A DNA stretch of 64,000 nucleotides from positions 25,998 to 89,997 of the forward strand of contig JARSSO010000030.1 of the NCBI GenBank assembly GCA_029624765.1, read 5' to 3'. Within the stretch, counting starts at the first letter, position 1. Every line of letters begins with the position of its first letter. The stretch is from Candidatus Contendibacter sp. (GTDB lineage: Bacteria > Pseudomonadota > Gammaproteobacteria > Competibacterales > Competibacteraceae). A model generated the notes under the pieces. The model was given only the letters and a program-made list of their open reading frames with translations, made no database searches and was not told where the DNA came from. The translations under genes and the position numbers were made by a program. Positions 59,636-64,000 of this stretch are shown here, piece after piece.

Positions 59636-60121
59636 ATGACCAGACGATACTTTTTGACGCTGAGCGGAGCGATCACCGTTTTTATGCTATTGGGTATCCT
59701 GGGAGGCAGGTATTATCCCAAGCTGAACGAGTGGTTGCGTCACGCGCCGGCCCGCGCCAGGGTTTTGAACGCCGATCCCGCCTGTAACCCGGTAGGCAAG
59801 CTTTGCACCGCCGGCGACGGAGCATTGGCCGTGACGATTGGACTGGGAGACCGCGTAAAACCCCTGATCGCATTTCCCGTGCAGGTCAAGCTGACTGGCG
59901 GGGAAGCGGCCAGGGTCGAAAGAATCACCGTGAATTTCACCATGGCGAACATGGACATGGGATTCAACCAGTTCGTTCTCGCGCAACGGGCGGACCAGAC
60001 CTGGCAAGGACAGGCGATCTTGCCGGTGTGCTCGATGGGGCACCGGGAATGGCGGGTGACCGTGGAGATCGCGAGCGATACCCTCTATCTGGCGGAGTTC
60101 AGTTTGTTGACCGACTCCTGA
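59636..60121 (+). CDS. FixH/YtkA-like membrane protein with Met-rich motif
   Basis: This 161-residue protein has one N-terminal membrane segment (residues about 9-26) and a periplasmic beta-rich domain. N-F-T-M-A-N-M-D-M-G-F-N-Q near residue 103 and L-P-V-C-S-M-G-H-R-E-W near residue 133 offer clustered Met, Cys and His side chains that could bind copper. The pattern resembles FixH/YtkA-like proteins coded near copper and cytochrome oxidase genes, and a PCuAC gene lies 1.2 kb away. The opposite strand here is the run-on end of the GspF-like gene. Function is inferred from motif and context. Confidence 0.6.
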   Translation: MTRRYFLTLSGAITVFMLLGILGGRYYPKLNEWLRHAPARARVLNADPACNPVGKLCTAGDGALAVTIGLGDRVKPLIAFPVQVKLTGGEAARVERITVNFTMANMDMGFNQFVLAQRADQTWQGQAILPVCSMGHREWRVTVEIASDTLYLAEFSLLTDS

Positions 60122-61252
60122 GCCATGTTGTCCCCTCCCTTCCACGATCCGAAATCGTGTCGTGGCGACGGCCTGGCTTCCGCTCGCGCCTGGCCCGGAC
60201 AGTAGAGGACGTCCACTCGCGGACAATCCTCGATAACCACCCACGATTCCCATGGCCATGAAGACCGCCACCGTCGCGTAGAGCAACCGGGGCGCCCATT
60301 CCACCAGCGTATCCCATTGCAGTTCCAACCGGCTGTCCCACTGGCGCAGTTGATGGCGGATGGCCTCGTCGAGCCGCCCCGCCATCTCGCCGCTCGAAAA
60401 CAACGCCGCCGCGCCGGGATCGTCGATCACGCCATGGCGTTCCAGCGCCTCGGCCACCGATGAGCGCCGGTCGGCCAGCGTCTCGGCGGCGGCCAGGTAC
60501 CGCGCGCGCAACAGTGGATCGGCCACCCCCTGTCCGGCCAGGGGCAGGGCCTCCAGAATCGGCACGCCGGCTTCCAGGAGCAGCGACAGGCCGAACAATC
60601 CATCGCGCCGTTGCTGCCGGGCCAGCAGCCCGCCGAGGACGGGAATGGCCAGCACCAGCCGCGCCCAGGCGGCGCTGCTTTCGCGGGTCTGTCGTCGACG
60701 ATGGGCGAAGAGGAGCAACCGCAGCCCGCCATACAGCAATGTGGGAGGGGCGATGGCGCGGAGCAGATACTGGCCCGGTCCGATGGACCCCAGGAACAGC
60801 GCCGGAAAGGGGGCGACGATGGAAGCCATCAGCAAGACCAGCAGGGGAAAGATCAGCCGTGCTTTCAGTCGTCCGAACCGCCTGGCGCGGTCGGCGTAAT
60901 GCGCGCTCAGCCGGGTGAACAGAGTTTCCAGGCGACCGCCGGTCGCCGCCGCGCGGATGGTCCGTGCTTCCCAGGGCAGCCAAATGCCGCCGGCTTCGCC
61001 AGCGTCGGCGATGCTCTTGCCCTGGGCCAGGGCGGCGGCGGTCCGCGCCAAGGCAGGTCGCGCCTTCGGTGGCAGATCGCCGCCGACCAGGGTGAACGCC
61101 CGCGCCGGTGGAACGCCGGCCCGTTCCAGCGTCGCCAGTTGCGCGAACAGCCGGGAACGGACGCCCGCGGTGAGAGTTGGAGCACTGGAGGCTGTCCAGA
61201 AACCCCGGCCCCGCCGGCGGGGACAGGACCGGGGCGAAGGGATATTCTTCAA
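59687..61252 (-). CDS. Orphan GspF/PilC-like type II secretion inner-membrane protein with run-on end
   Basis: The homologous part is residues about 28-355. Two GspF repeats are each followed by membrane segments: A-G-V-P-P-A-R-A-F, then F-P-L-L-V-L-L-M-A-S-I-V-A-P-F, and A-G-V-P-I-L-E-A-L-P-L-A, then L-L-Y-A-T-V-A-V-F-M-A-M-G. GspF normally stops soon after the last segment. Here the frame runs on for about 165 residues antisense to the FixH-like gene, so the true stop was probably lost by frameshift or rearrangement near 60,190. The start is TTG 61252. No other type II secretion or pilus gene is nearby. It may be a decaying orphan. Confidence 0.6.
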   Translation of the reverse strand: MKNIPSPRSCPRRRGRGFWTASSAPTLTAGVRSRLFAQLATLERAGVPPARAFTLVGGDLPPKARPALARTAAALAQGKSIADAGEAGGIWLPWEARTIRAAATGGRLETLFTRLSAHYADRARRFGRLKARLIFPLLVLLMASIVAPFPALFLGSIGPGQYLLRAIAPPTLLYGGLRLLLFAHRRRQTRESSAAWARLVLAIPVLGGLLARQQRRDGLFGLSLLLEAGVPILEALPLAGQGVADPLLRARYLAAAETLADRRSSVAEALERHGVIDDPGAAALFSSGEMAGRLDEAIRHQLRQWDSRLELQWDTLVEWAPRLLYATVAVFMAMGIVGGYRGLSASGRPLLSGPGASGSQAVATTRFRIVEGRGQHGSGVGQQTELRQIEGIARDLHGHPPFPVPHRAHRQDRLSLPGLVRPLRENELVESHVHVRHGEIHGDSFDPGRFPASQLDLHGKCDQGFYAVSQSNRHGQCSVAGGAKLAYRVTGGIGVQNPGAGRRVTQPLVQLGIIPASQDTQ

Positions 61253-61288
61253 TGGATTAGCGCACCAGCGGCTGTCCAGAAACGCCTC

Positions 61289-61771
61289 TCACCGGGCCTT
61301 GTGGTCCTGGTGGGGCGAGTGGGTGGCGCCTTCTTCCGACCCCATTTTACGCACCTTCACGTCGACGGGTATCTCGCCGGCCTTCTCGAAGCGCAGGCGC
61401 AGGGGAAAGTTCTCGCCCGCGACCAAAGGTTTTTTAAGTCCGATCAACATGATGTGCAGACCGCCGGGCTTTAGCGTGGCGGGTTCGCCGGGATTGACGT
61501 CGATGGCTTTGATCGGGCGCATTTTCATCATCCCGTCCTCCATCCGATGGGTGTGCAGCTCGATGGTGGCCGACACGTCGCCGGACGCGCCGACCAGGCG
61601 GTCCGCTTCCTTGCCGGTGTTGACCAGGGTCATGTAGGCGCCGCCGTTGGTGACGGTGGGCGGGCTTTCGCGCGCCCAGGGTTCCTCGACCTTGATCGTG
61701 GCGGTACCGGCGGCGAAAACGGGGGCGCTCAGGGCGAGCAACAGGCTCAGCGCGGGCAGCTTGATGTTCAT
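61289..61771 (-). CDS. PCuAC periplasmic copper chaperone
   Basis: This is a 160-residue protein from ATG 61771. A signal peptide ends near residue 20 (A-P-V-F-A-A-G). The copper site follows the family pattern H-x-M then distant M and H-x-M: H-T-H-R-M-E-D-G-M-M-K-M near residue 75 and G-G-L-H-I-M-L near residue 108. PCuAC delivers Cu(I) to the CuA/CuB centres of cytochrome oxidase. The His-rich tail (H-S-P-H-Q-D-H) may also bind metal. The region around it also holds the Met-rich FixH-like gene and a RegB remnant, a redox/oxidase theme. Confidence 0.9.
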   Translation of the reverse strand: MNIKLPALSLLLALSAPVFAAGTATIKVEEPWARESPPTVTNGGAYMTLVNTGKEADRLVGASGDVSATIELHTHRMEDGMMKMRPIKAIDVNPGEPATLKPGGLHIMLIGLKKPLVAGENFPLRLRFEKAGEIPVDVKVRKMGSEEGATHSPHQDHKAR

Positions 61772-61859
61772 GGATCGGGAAATCTCCAAAAATTAAAATC
61801 ATAGCCCAATCGGGCGGCTTGTATCTTGACGGATGAGGTTGGGAAGCAAAAGGATGCCT

Positions 61860-61889
61860 GAAGCATACGGCGCTGAAGCATACGGCGCT
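61860..61889 (+). repeat. Perfect 15-bp tandem direct repeat
   Basis: GAAGCATACGGCGCT occurs twice with no spacer in the gene-free 61,772-62,103 stretch between the PCuAC gene and the RegB remnant. Confidence 0.9.
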
Positions 61890-61935
61890 TCGGATTATCC
61901 AGCCGGCGTGATTCGTTGAAAACGGAGAGGGGTGG

Positions 61936-61946
61936 GACAAATTGTC
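61936..61946. promoter_or_regulatory. GACAAATTGTC palindrome, possible RegA/PrrA-type box
   Basis: An 11-bp palindrome followed by GCAC lies in the 330-bp gene-free region before the RegB-like remnant. RegA-type boxes contain GNGAC/GTCGC arms of this kind. The link to RegA is by resemblance and position only. Confidence 0.35.
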
Positions 61947-62103
61947 GCACTTGGCGGGATCGGGGGAATCGCTACCATGAAAATGTTCCCTGTCAGGTGG
62001 GGAGGAACGCGGCATATTACCACACCAATCAAGTGGGCGAGAGTCGCTAAACTATTGTTGTCGTCGCGTCCGAAACAGCGGCCGCCGAACCGGAGTTTGT
62101 TGG

Positions 62104-62433
62104 ATGGATGACTTGCGACGTTTGTTGCTGCTTCGCTTGCTGGTGGTGTCGGGACCGTGCGTCATGCTGCTTTGGCTGCGCTTTGGCCTGACTCCCTCGC
62201 AACCGCTGCCGTTGTGGGCTGTCGGGATGTTCCTGGCGCTGATGGCGCTTGGCGGGCGCCTGCTTGGGCGCGGTGGCGGGAGGGAGCAAGGCCATGGCTT
62301 CCCGCGGCGTCATTCTCTTGGCGCCGCGGGTAAACTTTCAAACCAGGAGGCGATTCACCGTGGACAAGTCTCACCACGCTTCACACACAGAATTTCTGGC
62401 ACTCCCACCCAGTTCCGTATTCATGCTCGCTAG
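62104..62433 (+). pseudogene. N-terminal remnant of a RegB/PrrB-like sensor kinase
   Basis: The first 55 residues or so (M-D-D-L-R-R-L-L-L-L-R-L-L-V-V-S-G, then L-R-F-G-L-T, then two hydrophobic stretches) match the membrane-segment start of RegB/PrrB/ActS redox kinases. After G-R-L-L-G-R-G-G-G the frame continues for about 50 hydrophilic, unrelated residues and overlaps the transposase fragment on the other strand. No histidine-kinase motifs follow, so insertion or deletion removed the rest. The family is inferred from a short match and the adjacent copper and redox genes. Confidence 0.45.
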
Positions 62434-62544
62434 GATCGCGTCCACTACGATGCGCAGTTTGCGCAGCGGATGCTCCTTCGGGATATGCTCTTCCAGGGTC
62501 CGGTAACTGAACAGGGCGGCTTGGGTAATGTCGGCTCCACGCAT
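62371..62544 (-). mobile_element. IS1182/IS5-like transposase, N-terminal fragment
   Basis: On the minus strand, ATG 62544 opens a 57-residue frame beginning M-R-G-A-D-I-T-Q-A-A-L-F-S-Y-R-T-L-E-E and continuing H-I-P-K-E-H-P-L-R-K-L-R. This is the conserved start of the IS1182-type transposases (family members read H-P-L-R-x-I-R). After about 40 residues the match stops and the frame ends at 62371, so the DDE catalytic core is absent. No terminal inverted repeat is visible. It probably marks the event that broke the RegB-like gene. Confidence 0.7.
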
Positions 62545-62652
62545 GGTCTTCGCTCGTCTTGGCTCTCTGGCGCTATTTCCTCACGTCGTACCCACTGCCT
62601 GATGCGGCGGGGTGAAATTCAACAGCCTGTTAACTAAACGATGGAGATGAGG

Positions 62653-64000
62653 ATGAAAACTAGATTATCGATACTCCAAACAATTGGAGCGATGCTTTTC
62701 CTCGCGCTTTTCCATCAGTACGCTGTTGGGCAACCGCTTCCTGACTCTTGCAGAGTCGCCAACGGTTTGACGTGGTGCTATAACCCAAATGCATGCGGTC
62801 AGAATTGTACCGATGTATGCGGTGCGCTGGGTGGAACTCCCGTAGCGGACAATTCGGCCTGGCTTGAAGCGCAAAACACCACAAGCGAATGTCAAGCCAT
62901 AAGCGAAGCGTTTGGGCTTGGTTCGGCTGTAAATGTAGCTAGCTACATCTATGCCTGTGTAGAAGATAGCTTCTCAGTACATACTGCTCCAGGTGGGTTG
63001 AACGCCCCCTTGCTTTGCTCAAACTTTTCCGGCTGTCCACAGAATATTAAGAGTACGGTGGACCAAATGGGGCTTGCGTGTGGCGCGAACTCTAGGCGTG
63101 CCGTATGTGCGTGTGATGGAGTAGAAAGCTGGACGGATATTCAGGTGACCAAGGACAATGGTCAGAGCACATCGGTGCCAGGCAGTGCGACGGTCTACAC
63201 TGTGGCGGTGATCAATGCCGGCCCGCAAGGTGATCCCTCGGTAAGTGTGAGCGATAACCTGCCGACTGGATTGAACTGCGCAAGCTGGAGCAGCGCGGCG
63301 GCTGGTGGCGCAACGGGCAATACCGTAGCAGGCAGCGGCAACATCGCCGATACGCTGAACATGCCCATTGGATCGAGCGTGACCTACACGATGAACTGCA
63401 CGGTGGCCTCAGATGCCGTAGGCAGCCTTTCCAATACGGTCAGTGCAACGGCATCCGTAACAGATACCTCGCCAAGCAATAATAGCGCGACCGACACGGA
63501 TACTTTGACGCCGCAGGCGGATCTCGCGATCACCAAGACCGACGGGGTGACGACAGCGACGCCAGGGGGCTCGGTGACCTACACGATCACGGCCTCGAAC
63601 GCCGGACCGAGCAACGCGACCGGCGCCACGGTGGCGGATACCTTCCCGGCGGCGTTGACCTGCGCCTGGACCTGCGTCGGCGCGGGCGGGGGCACCTGCA
63701 CGGCGGCGGGTTCGGGCAATATTAACGACACGGTGAACCTGCCCAGCGGCGGCAGCGTCACCTACACCGCCAGTTGCGCGGTCAGCGCGAGCGCCACCGG
63801 CAATTTGGTCAACACCGCCACGGTAGCCGCCCCCGGCGGGGTCACCGACCCCACGCCGGGCAACAACAGCGCCACCGACACGGATTCGATGGCGAGCATC
63901 TTCGACCCGCCCTCGGGCCGCAAGACGGTCAACGCCGCAGGCATCCCCGTGCTGGAATGGCGGATGGTCTGGATCAATAACGGCAATACGACCGCCAATC
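62653..64000 (+). CDS. Large secreted DUF11-repeat protein with Cys-rich head (partial)
   Basis: The frame opens at ATG 62653 behind GGAGATGAGG and stays open to the right edge (449 residues so far). A signal peptide (residues about 1-25) is followed by a Cys-rich domain of about 140 residues with at least fourteen Cys (C-G-Q-N-C-T-D-V-C-G, C-A-C-D-G). DUF11-type beta-sandwich repeats begin near residue 165; a second starts near 290 (A-D-L-A-I-T-K-T-D-G-V-T, G-S-V-T-Y-T-I-T-A-S-N-A-G-P-S) and a different domain begins after 63,890. DUF11 proteins are surface or S-layer-like. The Cys-rich head is AT-richer than the repeats. Confidence 0.85.
   Translation, partial: MKTRLSILQTIGAMLFLALFHQYAVGQPLPDSCRVANGLTWCYNPNACGQNCTDVCGALGGTPVADNSAWLEAQNTTSECQAISEAFGLGSAVNVASYIYACVEDSFSVHTAPGGLNAPLLCSNFSGCPQNIKSTVDQMGLACGANSRRAVCACDGVESWTDIQVTKDNGQSTSVPGSATVYTVAVINAGPQGDPSVSVSDNLPTGLNCASWSSAAAGGATGNTVAGSGNIADTLNMPIGSSVTYTMNCTVASDAVGSLSNTVSATASVTDTSPSNNSATDTDTLTPQADLAITKTDGVTTATPGGSVTYTITASNAGPSNATGATVADTFPAALTCAWTCVGAGGGTCTAAGSGNINDTVNLPSGGSVTYTASCAVSASATGNLVNTATVAAPGGVTDPTPGNNSATDTDSMASIFDPPSGRKTVNAAGIPVLEWRMVWINNGNTTAN

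Larger units (their letters stand above)
61772..62103. other. Gene-free stretch with repeats and palindrome
   Basis: No coding frame with family features is seen in this 330-bp stretch. It holds the 15-bp tandem repeat, the GACAAATTGTC palindrome and AT-rich bases just before the PCuAC gene, so it is probably the promoter region for PCuAC and formerly for the RegB-like gene. Confidence 0.5.

Noticed and set aside
1..64000. rRNA and tRNA genes
   Set aside because: No stretch showed rRNA conservation or a cloverleaf with the T-loop GTTCRA pattern at proper spacing on inspection. A covariance-model scan would be decisive.

Overview
The window is a high-GC chromosomal segment from a Gram-negative bacterium, most likely a gammaproteobacterium. 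Evidence for this is a Wza/Wzc-type envelope polysaccharide system, ParE, split CysD plus fused CysNC, a WecA-type initiator, an outer-membrane barrel ending in Phe, and a PCuAC copper chaperone. Abundant palindromic repeats and redundant toxin-antitoxin genes resemble environmental or floc-forming lineages such as Competibacter relatives, but no marker settles the genus.

About 1-4,490 is a clearly AT-richer block holding a partial Wzx flippase, a GT2 glycosyltransferase, a Wzy-like polymerase, a CgeB-like glycosyltransferase and a methyltransferase. It looks like a transferred serotype cassette. About 4,540-28,040 is the GC-rich modification part of the same surface-polysaccharide locus: five further glycosyltransferases, two glutamine-dependent asparagine-synthase-like amidotransferases, methyltransferases, an aldo/keto reductase, a GMC oxidoreductase, a two-domain oxidoreductase, UDP-GlcNAc 2-epimerase, a heparinase II/III-like lyase and a WbpM-like dehydratase. 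It is interrupted by two unrelated RES/Xre toxin-antitoxin pairs, a broken PIN module flanked by a duplicated asnB tail, an Rpn pseudogene, and palindromic repeats, several of them inserted in frame inside genes.

About 28,060-37,670 is the export and assembly module: PHP tyrosine phosphatase, Wza-like lipoprotein, Wzc-like co-polymerase/tyrosine kinase, a membrane J-domain coiled-coil protein, a TPR/jelly-roll protein, a three-repeat FecR-like secreted protein and an O-antigen ligase/polymerase. A BTLCP cysteine peptidase lipoprotein, the CysD/CysNC sulfate-activation pair, a DUF218 protein and WecA follow, so glycan initiation and possibly PAPS supply for sulfation are encoded nearby.

About 43,200-54,900 holds an SDR, parE, a secreted Cache-like protein and the most unusual unit of the window: a FecR-TPR-beta-barrel fusion protein, two small paralogous proteins sharing a G-x-L-(V/I)-W-V-N-P-C tail, a CHASE2 histidine kinase and a sigma-54 response regulator. 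That unit ends in two near-identical 17-bp palindromes and a possible -24/-12 promoter. About 54,500-64,000 holds an Xre regulator, gamma-carbonic anhydrase, a MoxR/DUF58/TgpA operon, a small Met-rich membrane protein, an orphan GspF-like gene, PCuAC, a RegB-like kinase remnant, an IS1182-like transposase fragment, and the start of a large secreted DUF11-repeat protein that runs off the right edge.
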